Source: Massilia sp. Root335
Lineage (GTDB): Bacteria > Pseudomonadota > Gammaproteobacteria > Burkholderiales > Burkholderiaceae_D
Length of the DNA stretch: 64,000 bases
NCBI RefSeq assembly: GCF_001425685.1
Contig: NZ_LMCY01000033.1
Coordinates: 230,478 to 294,477 of the forward strand
Direction: 5' to 3'
Part shown: piece by piece, positions 26,216 through 36,148 of the stretch
Layout of the letters: each line of letters opens with the position of its first letter
Position numbering within the stretch: position 1 is the stretch's first letter
The notes under the pieces: generated by a model
Databases searched by the model: none
What the model saw: the letters and a program-made list of their open reading frames with translations, nothing else
What the model was told of the DNA's origin: nothing
Program-made: the position numbers and the translations under genes

Positions 26216-26773
26216 ATGAGTAGTGTCAAAAAAAGCACTGAACGCCTGATCAAGAAATATCCGAACCGCCGGCTGTACGACACCCAGACCAGTTCTTACA
26301 TCACCTTGTCCGACGTGAAGCAACTCGTGCTCGATTCCGACGAGTTCACGGTCGTGGATGCCAAGACGAACGAAGACCTGACCCGCAGCATCCTCCTGCA
26401 GATCATTCTCGAAGAGGAAGCGCACGGCGTGCCGATGTTCTCCAGTGGCGTGCTGTCCCAGATCATCCGTTACTACGGCCATGCGATGCAGGGCATGATG
26501 GGTTCCTACCTCGAAAAGAACGTGCAGGCCTTCACCGACATCCAGAACAAGTTCGTCGGCTCGGCCGCGGGTGCGCTGGAAGGCAAGCCGTTCAGCACCG
26601 AGATGTGGACCCAGTTCATGAACATCCAGGGCCCGATGATGCAGGGCATGATGAACAACTACATCGACCAGAGCAAGAACCTGTTCCTGCAGATGCAGGA
26701 GCAGATGCAGAGCCAGAGCAAGGCGATGATGTTCGGCGCGTTTCCGTTCGGGGTGCCGCCCGAGAAGAAGTGA
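26216..26773 (+). CDS. phaR: PHA synthesis regulator PhaR
   Basis: 185 residues from the ATG at 26216 (GGAA 5 nt upstream); an in-frame ATG at 26186 would add ten atypical residues. The N-terminal DNA/PHA-binding domain has the family signature [14 protein letters not shown], followed by [12 protein letters not shown] and a second domain ([23 protein letters not shown]). The C-terminus is Met/Gln-rich. PhaR represses phasin and its own gene and is released when it binds nascent PHA granules. Tandem 19-bp repeats follow the stop. Confidence 0.95.
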   Translation: MSSVKKSTERLIKKYPNRRLYDTQTSSYITLSDVKQLVLDSDEFTVVDAKTNEDLTRSILLQIILEEEAHGVPMFSSGVLSQIIRYYGHAMQGMMGSYLEKNVQAFTDIQNKFVGSAAGALEGKPFSTEMWTQFMNIQGPMMQGMMNNYIDQSKNLFLQMQEQMQSQSKAMMFGAFPFGVPPEKK

Positions 26774-26782
26774 ACGTGTAAC

Positions 26783-26839
26783 GTACCGCGCACGATCAGT
26801 CGTACCGCGCACGATCAATCGTACCGCACACGATCAGCC
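26783..26839. repeat. three tandem 19-bp units after phaR
   Basis: Units at 26783-26801, 26802-26820 and 26821-26839, each GTACCGCRCACGATCARYC, differing at two or three positions. They run directly into the next palindromic element. They are not coding in any convincing frame. Confidence 0.85.
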
Positions 26840-26922
26840 GTCGTCCCCGCGCAGGCGGGGACCCAATTTCGCAACCATTCCGGCGGCGCCAAAATTGGGC
26901 CCCTGCCTGCGCAGGGGCGACG
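26840..26922. repeat. head-to-head pair of dispersed palindromes
   Basis: A CCCCGC/GCGGGG hairpin followed by CCCAATTT (to 26868), then the inverted partner starting AAAATTGGG with a CCCCTG/CAGGGG hairpin (26891-26922). The pair resembles a BIME-like unit of two REP elements in opposite orientation. Confidence 0.75.
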
Positions 26923-27029
26923 AGCAGCGGGTGCGGGCCACCACACGCTGTATTTCGCCCCTCGATTTCCCTCCGCCCCCGCTTCCTGTACAATCGCGGA
27001 TTGCCCTGAATTTTCGCCGCAATCCGACA

Positions 27030-28433
27030 ATGCAAGAACTCCGCCGTAATCCCCTCCCTGCCACCGTTGACGCCACCGGCAGCGCGACGCCGCCCAAGGT
27101 CGGCTTCGTCTCGCTCGGCTGCCCCAAGGCGCTGGTCGACTCCGAACAGATCCTCACGCAGCTGCGCGCGGAGGGTTACGAGACCGCCAAGTCGTATGCC
27201 GGCGCGGACCTCGTGATCGTCAACACCTGCGGCTTCATCGACGCGGCCGTGCAGGAATCGCTGGATGCGATCGGCGAGGCGCTGGCCGAAAACGGTAAAG
27301 TGATCGTCACGGGCTGCCTCGGCGCCAAGAAGGACGCGAGCGGCGGCGACATCATCACCAAGGTGCACCCCAAGGTGCTGGCCGTGACCGGTCCGCATGC
27401 CGTGGCCGAAGTGATGGAATCCGTGCACCTGCACCTGCCCAAGCCGCACGACCCGTTCATCGATCTCGTGCCGGACCACGGCGTCAAGCTCACGCCCAAG
27501 CACTACGCCTACCTGAAGATTTCCGAAGGCTGCAACCACCGCTGCAGCTTCTGCATCATCCCGTCGATGCGTGGCGACCTCGTGTCGCGTCCCATCCACG
27601 ACGTGCTGCAGGAGGCCGAGAACCTGTTCAAGGCCGGCGTCAAGGAACTGCTGGTGATCTCGCAGGACACGAGCGCCTATGGCGTCGACGTCAAGTTCCG
27701 CACCGGCTTCTGGAACGGCCGCCCGGTCAAGACGCACATGACGCAGCTGGCCGAAGCGCTGGGCCAGCTGGCCAGGCAGTACGGCGCGTGGGTGCGCATG
27801 CACTACGTGTACCCGTACCCGCACGTCGACCAGGTGATCCCGTTCATGGGCGAGCACGTCCTGCCTTATCTCGACATCCCGCTGCAGCACGCGCACCCGG
27901 ACGTCCTGAAGCGCATGAAGCGCCCGGCGAGCGGCGAGAAGAACCTCGACCGCATCCAGGCCTGGCGCAAGATGAATCCCGACCTCACGATCCGCTCCAC
28001 GTTCATCGCCGGCTTCCCGGGCGAGACGGAGGCGGAATTCGAATACCTGCTGGACTTCCTGAAGGAAGCGCAGATCGACCGCCTGGGCTGCTTTGCCTAC
28101 TCCCCGGTCGAAGGCGCGACGGCGAACGCGATCGCGAATCCGGTGCCGGAAGAAGTCAAGGAAGAGCGCCGCGCGCGCGTGATGCTGCTGCAGGAAGAGA
28201 TCTCGGCCAAGCGCCTGCAGGCGAAGGTCGGCACGACGATCCGCGTGCTCGTCGACGAGGCGGGCCCGCGCGAAGCTCTCGGCAGGTCGGCGGCGGACGC
28301 GCCGGAAATCGATGGCGTCGTGCACATCAAGCGCGCCCTCGCGCCGGGCAAGGCCAAGCCGGCCGTCGGCGAATTCATCGACGTGGTCGTGACGAAGGCG
28401 GATGCGCACGACCTGTGGGCGACCGTGGCCTGA
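27030..28433 (+). CDS. rimO: ribosomal protein S12 methylthiotransferase RimO
   Basis: 467 residues from the ATG at 27030; the longer frame begins inside the repeat pair. The N-terminal UPF0004 domain has cluster-binding cysteines in [17 protein letters not shown] and TGCLGAKK. The radical-SAM domain has CNHRCSFC and the RIMO-specific SEGCNH context. A C-terminal TRAM domain follows (from about 395). It methylthiolates Asp88 of S12. TACAAT at 26989-26994, 35 nt before the start, is a possible -10 box with no clear -35. Confidence 0.95.
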   Translation: MQELRRNPLPATVDATGSATPPKVGFVSLGCPKALVDSEQILTQLRAEGYETAKSYAGADLVIVNTCGFIDAAVQESLDAIGEALAENGKVIVTGCLGAKKDASGGDIITKVHPKVLAVTGPHAVAEVMESVHLHLPKPHDPFIDLVPDHGVKLTPKHYAYLKISEGCNHRCSFCIIPSMRGDLVSRPIHDVLQEAENLFKAGVKELLVISQDTSAYGVDVKFRTGFWNGRPVKTHMTQLAEALGQLARQYGAWVRMHYVYPYPHVDQVIPFMGEHVLPYLDIPLQHAHPDVLKRMKRPASGEKNLDRIQAWRKMNPDLTIRSTFIAGFPGETEAEFEYLLDFLKEAQIDRLGCFAYSPVEGATANAIANPVPEEVKEERRARVMLLQEEISAKRLQAKVGTTIRVLVDEAGPREALGRSAADAPEIDGVVHIKRALAPGKAKPAVGEFIDVVVTKADAHDLWATVA

Positions 28434-28466
28434 GCGATCGATACGGCGCTGCGGCGTTGGATGCTG

Positions 28467-28553
28467 CTTGGGTTCCCGCCTGCGCGGGAACGACGGGTGG
28501 AGCGGCCGCAGTGCTTGCAACCTGGGTTTCCGCCTGCGCGGGAACGACGAACA
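28467..28553. repeat. two direct copies of the dispersed palindrome
   Basis: Two GTTCCCGC/GCGGGAAC type hairpins with CTGC loops (28472-28491 and about 28526-28545), each preceded by TGGGTT and followed by GACG. They lie between rimO and metC. The first is a perfect stem and the second has one mismatch. Confidence 0.75.
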
Positions 28554-28572
28554 CAGCAGTGGAGTACCCGAC

Positions 28573-29736
28573 GTGACCAAACTGTCCATCCAGACCACGC
28601 TGACGCACAGCGACTACCGCCCCCCGGCCGGCTTCGCCGCCTACCCGACCGCCATCCACCACGCCTCGACCGTCCTGTTCAAGGACGTGGCCAGCATGCG
28701 CGCGGGCGACTGGCGCAACAAGACGGCCTATACCTACGGCCTGCACGGCACGCCCACGACGTTCACGCTGGAAGCCCGGCTGGCCGCCATCGAAGGCGGC
28801 GCGCACTGCCTGCTGGCGCCGTCCGGTCTCGCCGCGATCTCGATGATCCTGCTCGCATTGCTGAAAGCGGGCGACGACGTCCTGCTGCCCGATAACGTCT
28901 ACAACCCCACGCGCGAGCTGGGTCGCTGGCTGGCCAGCGACTTCGGCGTCACGGCGCGCTTCTATGATCCGCTCGTGGGCGCGGGCATCGCGGACCTGCT
29001 CCAGCCGAACACGAAGCTGGTCTGGACCGAGGCGCCGGGTTCGGTGTCGATGGAAGTGCCGGACCTGCCCGCGATCTGCGCGGCGGCGCGCGCCAGGGGC
29101 ATCCCGGTCGCGCTGGACAACACGTGGGCCGCGGGGCTCGCGCTGCGCGGCTTCGACGTGGGCGCCGACATCGTCATGCAGGCGCTGACGAAATACCAGT
29201 CGGGCGGTTCGGACGTGCTGATGGGCGCCGTGATCACGCGCGACGCGGCCCTCAACGAACGCATCGCCATGGCGCACATGCGCCTGGGGATGGGGGTCGG
29301 CGCCGACGACGCCTACCTCGTGCTGCGCGGCCTGGAAACGATGAAGCTGCGCTTCGACGCGCACGACGCGGCCGCGCGCAAGGTGGCCGGCTGGCTCGAG
29401 GGACGTCCGGAGATCGCGAAGGTGCTGCACCCGGCGTTCGCGGATTGCCCCGGCCACGACGTGTGGCAGCGCGATTTCAACGGCGCCGGCGGCCTGTTTT
29501 CCGTCGTCTTCGATGCGCGCTACAGCGGCGAGCAGGTCGACCGGTTCGTCGATTCCCTGGCCCTGTTCGGCATCGGGTACAGCTGGGGCGGGACGCACAG
29601 CCTCGCCGTGCCGTACCGGATGCAGGGGATGCGCCGCGCCTGGGCCGACGCCGGCGCGCTCGTGCGTTTCAATATCGGGCTCGAAGCGCCCGACGATCTC
29701 ATCGCCGATATCGCGCAGGCGCTCGGCAAGCTGTAA
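28573..29736 (+). CDS. metC: cystathionine beta-lyase MetC
   Basis: 387 residues from the GTG at 28573 with GGAG 8 nt upstream; no ATG is available near the conserved N-terminus. It is a Cys/Met-metabolism PLP enzyme. It has the YGLHGTPTTFTLEARLA segment of the MetC branch, the GLAAISM phosphate-binding helix, DNTWAAG, and the PLP lysine in QALTKYQSGGSDVLMG. It ends SWGGTHSLAVPYR, as in MetC. It cleaves cystathionine to homocysteine, pyruvate and ammonia in methionine synthesis. Palindromic repeats lie just upstream. Confidence 0.93.
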   Translation: MTKLSIQTTLTHSDYRPPAGFAAYPTAIHHASTVLFKDVASMRAGDWRNKTAYTYGLHGTPTTFTLEARLAAIEGGAHCLLAPSGLAAISMILLALLKAGDDVLLPDNVYNPTRELGRWLASDFGVTARFYDPLVGAGIADLLQPNTKLVWTEAPGSVSMEVPDLPAICAAARARGIPVALDNTWAAGLALRGFDVGADIVMQALTKYQSGGSDVLMGAVITRDAALNERIAMAHMRLGMGVGADDAYLVLRGLETMKLRFDAHDAAARKVAGWLEGRPEIAKVLHPAFADCPGHDVWQRDFNGAGGLFSVVFDARYSGEQVDRFVDSLALFGIGYSWGGTHSLAVPYRMQGMRRAWADAGALVRFNIGLEAPDDLIADIAQALGKL

Positions 29737-29742
29737 CCGCCG

Positions 29743-30105
29743 TCACACCGGCATCGCCCGATTGTTGTTGAGGTCGAGAAAGCCCCGGATGATCCGGTAC
29801 GCCATCCACAACCACGCGCCGGCGCCGACGAGCCACGCCAGCGGAATCCCGACGAGCGTGATCGCGAGACATACCGCCACCGCCATCCACAGCAGATAGA
29901 ACCAGAACGACCGGATCATCCACGTGTGGTGGCTGTACACCATCGTCCCGGCAGTGTCCGGCCGCCGGATGTAATTGACGATCAGCACCAGGATCGACAG
30001 CGTGCCGAGCGAAAAGAAAAAGGTGAGCGCGTGCGCGACGTACAGGATGCGCGCGAACTGCTTGGCATCCTCGAGGCCGCGTTCGTGGACGAGTTCCTGG
30101 GCCAT
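29743..30105 (-). CDS. small multi-pass membrane protein, DUF4870-like
   Basis: 120 residues, good ribosome site (AGAGGA). Three hydrophobic segments: about 25-47 (YVAHALTFFFSLGTLSILVL), 65-85 and 88-105. The motifs around YIRRPD, YSHHTWMIRSFWF and GIPLAWL are typical of conserved small inner-membrane proteins annotated DUF4870 or 'transmembrane protein'. Function is unknown. It is the third gene of a minus-strand series after the chemoreceptor and the porin-like gene and starts 15 nt after the latter ends. Confidence 0.8.
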   Translation of the reverse strand: MAQELVHERGLEDAKQFARILYVAHALTFFFSLGTLSILVLIVNYIRRPDTAGTMVYSHHTWMIRSFWFYLLWMAVAVCLAITLVGIPLAWLVGAGAWLWMAYRIIRGFLDLNNNRAMPV

Positions 30106-30120
30106 GCTATTCCTCTGAAA

Positions 30121-31347
30121 TCAGAAGTAATAGCCGATATTAGCATTGAACCGATGACCGGACGATTTGGCAGCCCCGCCCGTGCCGAGGGCGTCGCCGA
30201 AGCCCGGCGACAGGTAGGGCTGGTTCGTGGCATTCGCGACGTCGACGATGATGACCCAGCCGCCCGACGCGAACGTAATGCCCGCCACGTTCTGATAGCT
30301 GTCGGCATAGCCGGCGGCGGATTTCCTGAGCCGGCTCCAGTCGTTGTAGACCATGAACTGACTGAACGGCCCGATCGAACCGGGGATTTTATAGGTGAGG
30401 TTCGCGATGTCGATGTGTCCCCTGGCCGCAAGACGATTCGAGAAGCCGAACGCACCGATCAGGACGCAGTCCTTGTCGCAGGCGCCGTACCAGTTGCCGG
30501 CCAGCGAGCCGTTCCCATCGAAGTCGTTGTCGTACTTGATCGTCTCCAGCTGCACGCCGAGGTTGCCGAATTCGCCGGCCACATGCAGTGCGCCGGCCCG
30601 GCGGTTGCCGCTGGAGAGCGCCGGGCTCGTTGCGGCCAGCTGTCCGGCCAGGACGGAGGCGCCGAGCTCGGTTTTCCCGCCGGCGAACGGGAAGGCATAT
30701 CCCAGCCGCGCGACGAAGGTATTCTTCTCCTCGCGGCCATAGCTCTGCATCAGGTGATTGCTGAAGCGGACAGAATCCAGCCCGTCGAGTTCCGCGGTGC
30801 TGTCGGTCCAGGACAGCAGATGGCGGCCGTCCGACGGCAAGAATGCGACGTTGGCGTGCAGGCCGCCGATCGTGCGCTGATACTGGACGCCCATCGCATA
30901 CGTGTCCTCGTAGCCGGCATACCAGGCCATCGACTCGAAGAAGTTATTCGACGCATAGGGCAGGATGCCGAACGGCATGCGCTCCTGTCCGGCATGCAGT
31001 TCGCTCTTGTCGGCAAACCGGTAGCCGGCCCACAGATATTCGTTGAACAGCATGTCGGCGCCCTTGCTGGCGCCCGTCTGACGGCTCGTGTAGTGGTAGT
31101 ACCGCTCGCGTCCCGCCGCCAGGAAGCGGCCGTCGTCGTATTTGAAGCCGAGGCGGGCGGTGTCGAATTCGGGCGTGCCTTTGCGCTGGTCGTTCCAGCT
31201 CAGTGCTTCCACCCACATCCTGATCGCGCCATCGAACTTGAGCGGGTCCTTGCCGCTTTCCTGCGCGGATGCGCCGGACGCCGATAATGCGAGGCAGGCG
31301 CCGGCGATGGCGAACATGACGGCGCCGGTTTGTTTCCGGTTATTCAT
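30121..31347 (-). CDS. porin-like outer-membrane beta-barrel protein
   Basis: 408 residues from the ATG at 31347 (AGGAAAC upstream). A signal peptide ([18 protein letters not shown]) precedes alternating amphipathic strands with many Tyr/Phe/Gly turns. The chain ends ...[10 protein letters not shown], the terminal aromatic signature of BAM substrates. The segment CDKDCVLIG suggests one disulfide-bonded loop. It resembles phosphate- or carbohydrate-selective porin-type proteins, but I cannot assign a substrate. The start overlaps the end of the chemoreceptor gene by 8 nt, so the two are probably one transcript. Confidence 0.8.
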   Translation of the reverse strand: MNNRKQTGAVMFAIAGACLALSASGASAQESGKDPLKFDGAIRMWVEALSWNDQRKGTPEFDTARLGFKYDDGRFLAAGRERYYHYTSRQTGASKGADMLFNEYLWAGYRFADKSELHAGQERMPFGILPYASNNFFESMAWYAGYEDTYAMGVQYQRTIGGLHANVAFLPSDGRHLLSWTDSTAELDGLDSVRFSNHLMQSYGREEKNTFVARLGYAFPFAGGKTELGASVLAGQLAATSPALSSGNRRAGALHVAGEFGNLGVQLETIKYDNDFDGNGSLAGNWYGACDKDCVLIGAFGFSNRLAARGHIDIANLTYKIPGSIGPFSQFMVYNDWSRLRKSAAGYADSYQNVAGITFASGGWVIIVDVANATNQPYLSPGFGDALGTGGAAKSSGHRFNANIGYYF

Positions 31348-33406
31348 TGATTTGTTTCCTGGCAGGGCGCGACAGAAGCGGCTTGCCGTGGGCAACCGCC
31401 GGGGTGTCGGCATCGATGCGGAATTCGCCGACCAGGGACACCAGCAGTGCCGCCTGGTCGTGCAGGCTCTCCGACGCGGCCGCGGCCTGCTCGACCAGCG
31501 CCGCGTTCTGCTGGGTCGTGCCGTCCATCTGCGCGATGGCCTGGTTGACCTGCGCGATGCCATTGCTTTGCTCGGCGCTGGCGGCGCTGATCTCGACGAC
31601 GATATCGGTGACGCGCCGCACGCTCGCGAGGATCTCTTCCATCGTATGACCCGCCTCGCCGACCAGGGTGCTGCCGGCGCCGACCTTGTCGACCGAGTCG
31701 CCGATCAGGCCCTTGATCTCCTTGGCCGCCGAGGCCGAGCGCTGCGCCAGGTTGCGCACCTCGCTGGCGACGACCGCGAAGCCGCGGCCCTGTTCGCCCG
31801 CGCGGGCCGCCTCGACGGCGGCGTTCAGCGCCAGGATATTGGTCTGGAAGGCGATGCCGTCGATCACGCCGATGATGTCGACGATCTTCTGCGACGATGC
31901 CTTGATCGAGCCCATCGTGTCCACCACCTGGGCGACGACGGCGCTGCCGCGGGCGGCGATTTCCGACGCGCCTTGCGCGAGCTGGTTGGCCTGGCGTGCG
32001 TTGTCCGCGTTCTGCCTCACCGTCGACGTCAGTTCCTCCATCGACGCGGCGGTTTCTTCCAGCGCGCCCGCCTGCTGCTCGGTGCGGGCCGACAGGTCGG
32101 CGTTGCCCTGGCTGATTTCGGTGCTGGCCAGGGCCACGTTGTCCGAACTGTGGCGCACGCGCGCCAGGACGTGCTGGAGCTTGGCGACGAATTCGTTGAA
32201 TCCGCCCGCGATCTGGGCCAGTTCGTCCTTGCCCCTGACTTCCAGGCGCGCGGTGAGGTCGGCGTTGCCGCCGGCCAGGCCGGCCATCGCCGTGCCCAGC
32301 ACCCGCAACGGCTTGGTCAGGCGGTTCAGCACGGACACCAGCACGACCGCCGCCACCACGGCGCACAACACCGACACCAGCAGCGTATAGGTGAGCAGGT
32401 CGCGCGCATCCGCGGTCACCACGCGCTGCGGGAAGCTGAGCTTGATCGACCACGGCGCGATGTCGGGCCGCAGCCGGATCGGCTGCAGCAGGTGCACCTC
32501 GCCCCGGGTATCCGCGTATTCATAGGTCTGGCCCTGGCGGATGGCCTCCAGGCCGGCAGCCGGGATGTCGTCGGCCTTCCTGCCGGTGCGCGCGGCGTCC
32601 GGATTGCTGGCGTACAGGCCGCCGTTCGACACCAGCGCCAGGTGGCCGCCGTCGATGACCTTCAGCGACGCGAGGATTTCGCTCAGCCGCGACAGTCCGA
32701 AGTCGACGCTGGCCACGCCGCTGAATACGCCCTTGACCATGATCGGCACGTTGAAGGACGTCATCGCCACATCCTTGCCGTTGATCGGATAGGTATGCGG
32801 TTCGGTCATATAGATCCGGCCGGTGCTTTTCGGGATGTCGTACCAGTCGTTGGCATGGGGCTTGTCCGCGAACACGATGGGTTCTACGTGCAGGCCGCCC
32901 GACGCTTCGCGCGAGTAATAGGGCATGGCCCGGCCGGTGGCGTCGTATTCCGGTGCCTTGCCCGCATACTCGGCATCCTTGCCGTCGAGCGCGTCGGGCT
33001 CCCAGGTCACGGTGGAGCCGTTCAGGTCTTCCGAGTCCAGTACCGTCGCCTTGACCATCTCGCTCATCTGGGCGCGGGTCAGCGCGATGTCGGCGCCGCG
33101 GGTCGTGCGCATGGTGCGCGCCAGGCCCAGGACCGTCGTCAGGTGGGACCCCATGCGCGCCTGCACCGCGGCGGCGGCCTCGCGCGCGGTCGTGCGCGCC
33201 AGCTTCATGCTCGATTCCTCGGCGCTGCGGCTGCTGCGGATGCCGGTGACGGTCGACGTGGCGGCGAGGCTGAGGATCACCAGCACGGTCGCGGTCAGGC
33301 AGATCTTGGCGTTCAGGCTCAGGGAGCGGGAAGCGGAACTCGGGCCGCCTGGAACCGGGCGGCGCGGCGCGGCAGGCTGCGCCTGCAACATTGGGCTGGA
33401 TGTCAT
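31340..33406 (-). CDS. methyl-accepting chemotaxis protein with Cache sensor
   Basis: 688 residues from the ATG at 33406 (GAGAG upstream); a longer frame has no ribosome site. TM1 (about 32-54), a periplasmic dCache-type ligand domain (about 65-320), and TM2 (about 330-352). Then a HAMP domain ([20 protein letters not shown]) and a long signalling coiled-coil with the CheA/CheW-binding tip [20 protein letters not shown] and the [13 protein letters not shown] segment. Methylation-type Gln/Glu/Ala repeats flank the tip. The C-terminus has no CheR-tethering pentapeptide. The ligand may be something imported by the overlapping porin-like protein; this is inferred from gene order. Confidence 0.94.
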   Translation of the reverse strand: MTSSPMLQAQPAAPRRPVPGGPSSASRSLSLNAKICLTATVLVILSLAATSTVTGIRSSRSAEESSMKLARTTAREAAAAVQARMGSHLTTVLGLARTMRTTRGADIALTRAQMSEMVKATVLDSEDLNGSTVTWEPDALDGKDAEYAGKAPEYDATGRAMPYYSREASGGLHVEPIVFADKPHANDWYDIPKSTGRIYMTEPHTYPINGKDVAMTSFNVPIMVKGVFSGVASVDFGLSRLSEILASLKVIDGGHLALVSNGGLYASNPDAARTGRKADDIPAAGLEAIRQGQTYEYADTRGEVHLLQPIRLRPDIAPWSIKLSFPQRVVTADARDLLTYTLLVSVLCAVVAAVVLVSVLNRLTKPLRVLGTAMAGLAGGNADLTARLEVRGKDELAQIAGGFNEFVAKLQHVLARVRHSSDNVALASTEISQGNADLSARTEQQAGALEETAASMEELTSTVRQNADNARQANQLAQGASEIAARGSAVVAQVVDTMGSIKASSQKIVDIIGVIDGIAFQTNILALNAAVEAARAGEQGRGFAVVASEVRNLAQRSASAAKEIKGLIGDSVDKVGAGSTLVGEAGHTMEEILASVRRVTDIVVEISAASAEQSNGIAQVNQAIAQMDGTTQQNAALVEQAAAASESLHDQAALLVSLVGEFRIDADTPAVAHGKPLLSRPARKQINE

Positions 33407-33566
33407 GGGAACTCTCAGGGTACGGGTCTCGGGGGAAAATAATTCCGTGTGGAAAATTTTAGGCCGGACAATGAGAGGATGAGCAAAAAAGGCGACAAAA
33501 ATCTGCCGTGAATGCCTCAATGCGGCATGGCTGCCACACTTCCAGTCGTGTTCAATTACATACCGT

Positions 33567-33588
33567 AAATTAAACGCACGAGCGTGCG
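33567..33588 (-). terminator. probable terminator of trxC
   Basis: On the minus strand CGCAC, loop GCTC and GTGCG are followed by TTTAATTT. It starts 17 nt beyond the trxC stop. The stem is short, so termination strength is uncertain. Confidence 0.5.
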
Positions 33589-33604
33589 CCCCGCGCCCCG
33601 CGCG

Positions 33605-34048
33605 TCATGCAACGCGCGCGTACTGCTGCACCCAGGCCATCAGGCGGTTCGCATCCATCGCCCCCGCCTGGCGCGCGATTTCGCGTCCTTTCTCGAACAG
33701 CGCGATGGTCGGGATGCTGCGGATGGCGTAGCGCGCGGCCAGGTCCTGCGACGCTTCCGTGTCCACCTTCAGCAGGCGCACGCGCGGCTCGAGCCGGCCG
33801 GCGGCCTGGGCGTAGGCGGGCGCCATCATGCGGCACGGACCGCACCAGGCGGCCCAGAAGTCGACGAGGACGGGAATGTCGTTGCGCGCGACGTGCTTGT
33901 CGAAGCGGGCCGACGACACGTCGGTGGGCTGGGCCGTGAACAGCGCCTGCGCGCATTTGCCGCAGACCGGCTGGTCGACCAGGCGCGCGCCCGCCACGCG
34001 GTTGACGGCGTCGCAGTGCGGACAGACGATGTGCAGGGAATCGGCCAT
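33605..34048 (-). CDS. trxC: thioredoxin TrxC (thioredoxin 2)
   Basis: 147 residues from the ATG at 34048 with a strong AGGAGGT site. The N-terminal zinc-finger extension has two CxxC pairs (CPHC and CGKC), and the thioredoxin fold has active site WCGPC and the cis-Pro segment SIPTIALFEKG. This layout is diagnostic of thioredoxin 2, which reduces disulfides under oxidative stress and is often OxyR-regulated. No OxyR site is obvious by eye. Confidence 0.95.
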   Translation of the reverse strand: MADSLHIVCPHCDAVNRVAGARLVDQPVCGKCAQALFTAQPTDVSSARFDKHVARNDIPVLVDFWAAWCGPCRMMAPAYAQAAGRLEPRVRLLKVDTEASQDLAARYAIRSIPTIALFEKGREIARQAGAMDANRLMAWVQQYARVA

Positions 34049-34158
34049 GGTACCTCCTGTGTGATGTTCATATTGTAGTGGCGCGGCGCGTGCGCCGTCG
34101 GACATCTCGTTCGGCATAGAATCGGGTGCCGGGCGGATGCCCTCCAACATGGGTTCAG

Positions 34159-34920
34159 ATGAGCGAATTGCAATCCACAGCGAGCGGCCGGCCCCTGATC
34201 GGGTGCGCCGGCTGGAGCATACCGAAGGAAGCGGCGGCCGCCTTTCCGGGCGCGGGCAGCCACCTCGAACGCTACGCGGCCGTGTTCCCGGCCGTCGAGA
34301 TCAATTCGTCGTTCTACCGGCCGCACCAGCCGCAGACCTACGCCCGCTGGGCCGCCAGCGTGCCGCAGGATTTCCGGTTTTCCGTCAAGCTGCCGAAGGC
34401 GATCACGCACGAGGCGAAGCTGGTCGACGCCGACGACCTGCTCGACCGTTTCGTGCGCGAGGCCGGCGAGCTGGGGCCGAAACTCGGCTGCGTGCTCGTC
34501 CAGCTGCCGCCCAGCGGCGTGTTCGATGCGGCGGTCGTCGCCGACTTCCTGCCGCGCCTGCGCGCGCGCTTTCCCTGCATGCTCGCGATCGAGGGCCGCC
34601 ATCCGACGTGGTTCGGCGACGCGGCCACCACGCTGCTGCGCGAGCACGGCGTCACGCGCGTGATCGCCGATCCGCCGGCCGGCCAGCCGGGCCCGCACGT
34701 GCCGACGACGAGCGCGTCCTACCTCCGCCTGCATGGCACGCCGCGCGTCTACTACTCGGCCTATCCGCGCGCCTTCCTGCTGGACGTCGAACAGCGCATC
34801 GCGGCGCTGGCGCGGCCGGGCGCGGATCTCTGGTGCATCTTCGACAACACGGCCGAGGGCCATTCGGTGCCGAACGCGCTGGACGTGCTGCGTGGCGTCG
34901 ATGTCTCAGCGGCCGCATGA
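34159..34920 (+). CDS. DUF72 family protein
   Basis: 253 residues from the ATG at 34159; an upstream in-frame GTG at 34126 is less likely. It has the TIM-barrel DUF72 (YecE-like) signatures: IGCAGWSIP near the start, FPAVEINSSFYRPH, FSVKLPKAITH, LGCVLVQLPPS, AIEGRHPTWF, and YLRLHGTPRVYYSAY, and it ends with CIFDNTAEGHSVPNAL. Function is not established for the family. The next gene starts 3 nt after the stop, so they are probably co-transcribed. Confidence 0.9.
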   Translation: MSELQSTASGRPLIGCAGWSIPKEAAAAFPGAGSHLERYAAVFPAVEINSSFYRPHQPQTYARWAASVPQDFRFSVKLPKAITHEAKLVDADDLLDRFVREAGELGPKLGCVLVQLPPSGVFDAAVVADFLPRLRARFPCMLAIEGRHPTWFGDAATTLLREHGVTRVIADPPAGQPGPHVPTTSASYLRLHGTPRVYYSAYPRAFLLDVEQRIAALARPGADLWCIFDNTAEGHSVPNALDVLRGVDVSAAA

Positions 34921-34923
34921 GCC

Positions 34924-35688
34924 ATGGCCAGCGCGACGTTCCGCTTCTACGGCGAATTGAACGACTTCCTCGCGCGCGAGCGGCGCGGCCACGCGTTCGC
35001 GACCCCGTGCGCGCGGGCGGCGACGACCAAGCACATGGTCGAGGCGCTGGGCGTGCCGCACACGGAGGTCGAACTGGTCCTCGTGAACGGCGACCCGGCG
35101 GGGCTGGACGACATCCTGGAAGAGGGCGACCGCGTCGCCGTCTACCCGCGCTTCACGAGCCTGGACGTGGCCGACGTGGCGCGCCTCGCCCAGCGCCCGC
35201 CGGGCCGCGCGCGCTTCGTCGCGGACGCCCACCTCGGCGCGCTCGCGCGGCTGTTGCGGATGGCGGGGTTCGACACCATCTACCGCAACACCCTGCATGA
35301 CGCGGAGGTCGAGGCGATCGCGCTGGAGGACGGCCGTGCCGTGCTCACGCGCGACCGCGCACTGCTCAAGCGCCGCGGCATCGAGTACGGTTGCTATGTG
35401 CGCGCCTTGACGGCGCAAGCGCAGCTGCAGGAAGTGGTCGAGCGCTTCGGGCTGGCCGAGCGCGTGCGCCCGTTCACGCTGTGCCTGTCCTGCAATGCGT
35501 CGCTGCGTCCCGTGGCGAAGGCCGACGTGATCGATCGCCTGCCGCCGCGCGTGGCCGCGACCCGGGACGAATTCAGCACGTGCGACCGCTGCCACGGCGT
35601 GTTCTGGAAAGGCTCGCACTGGCAGCGCATGGCCGGCGTGCTCGACACGATCGTTTGTGCCGCGGGGACCGAAGACGGCCCGCATTGA
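34924..35688 (+). CDS. ubiquitin-like (ThiS-type) plus Mut7-C RNase domain protein
   Basis: 254 residues. The N-terminal about 85 residues form a ThiS/MoaD-like beta-grasp domain (FRFYGELNDFL, EVELVLVNGD, LEEGDRVAVYP), but without a C-terminal Gly-Gly, so it cannot be conjugated in the usual way. The remainder is a Mut7-C domain: a PIN-like fold with the acidic residues FVADAHLGALARLLRMAGFD and LTRDRALL, then a zinc ribbon with two CxxC pairs (CLSC and CDRC). The domain is predicted to be an RNase. The fused arrangement is known in bacteria, but its physiological role is not. Confidence 0.87.
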   Translation: MASATFRFYGELNDFLARERRGHAFATPCARAATTKHMVEALGVPHTEVELVLVNGDPAGLDDILEEGDRVAVYPRFTSLDVADVARLAQRPPGRARFVADAHLGALARLLRMAGFDTIYRNTLHDAEVEAIALEDGRAVLTRDRALLKRRGIEYGCYVRALTAQAQLQEVVERFGLAERVRPFTLCLSCNASLRPVAKADVIDRLPPRVAATRDEFSTCDRCHGVFWKGSHWQRMAGVLDTIVCAAGTEDGPH

Positions 35689-35734
35689 TATACACTACTT
35701 TCCCGGACGAGCAATCCGTTGACGGCGTGATCCC

Positions 35735-36148
35735 ATGTTGCAGCAGGCATCGATACCCATCCGCACCGAATGTCCCCCTGGCGCCTGCGTCTGCGAGCGC
35801 GAGGTGCTGCTGGCCGACCCGGACGCCGACCTGCGCCCGCTGCGCCTCACGCGCAGCGAAGAGCAGCGCCTGCTCGAACGCATCGACGCCGTGGGCAGCT
35901 ACGCGGAGCTCACGCGCCTGCAGGACCGTATCCGCGCCAACCTCGGGGTGGAACTGCGGATCGCGCCCGGCCCGAACGAGGTGCGCACCCTGCGCGGCAT
36001 CCTGATCGTGCTGGAAGACCGTCCGGGCCTGTGCAAGAAGGTGCGCCAGTCGGTGCCGGCCGCCGTGCGCAGGGTGCTGGAGCGGCATCCCGAGATCACG
36101 TACGCCATCCTCGACGCGCACGACCTGTTCGGGATGCGGGGCGGCTGA
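35735..36148 (+). CDS. conserved-looking hypothetical protein
   Basis: 137 residues, not recognised. Composition and base use match the surrounding core genes. Two close cysteines near the N-terminus (CPPGACVCERE) could bind metal. The rest is predicted helical with many Arg/Leu/Glu residues (LTRSEEQRLLERIDAVGSYAELTRLQDR) and a small beta segment (TLRGILIVLEDRPGLC). It lies 46 nt after the Mut7-C gene, same strand, and may belong to the same transcript. It is not a shadow of a minus-strand gene that I can defend. Confidence 0.65.
   Translation: MLQQASIPIRTECPPGACVCEREVLLADPDADLRPLRLTRSEEQRLLERIDAVGSYAELTRLQDRIRANLGVELRIAPGPNEVRTLRGILIVLEDRPGLCKKVRQSVPAAVRRVLERHPEITYAILDAHDLFGMRGG

Noticed and set aside
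33407-33566. Sigma-28 (FliA) promoter for the chemoreceptor
   Set aside because: TAAA is present on the minus strand, but no GCCGATAA-like box lies at the right distance.
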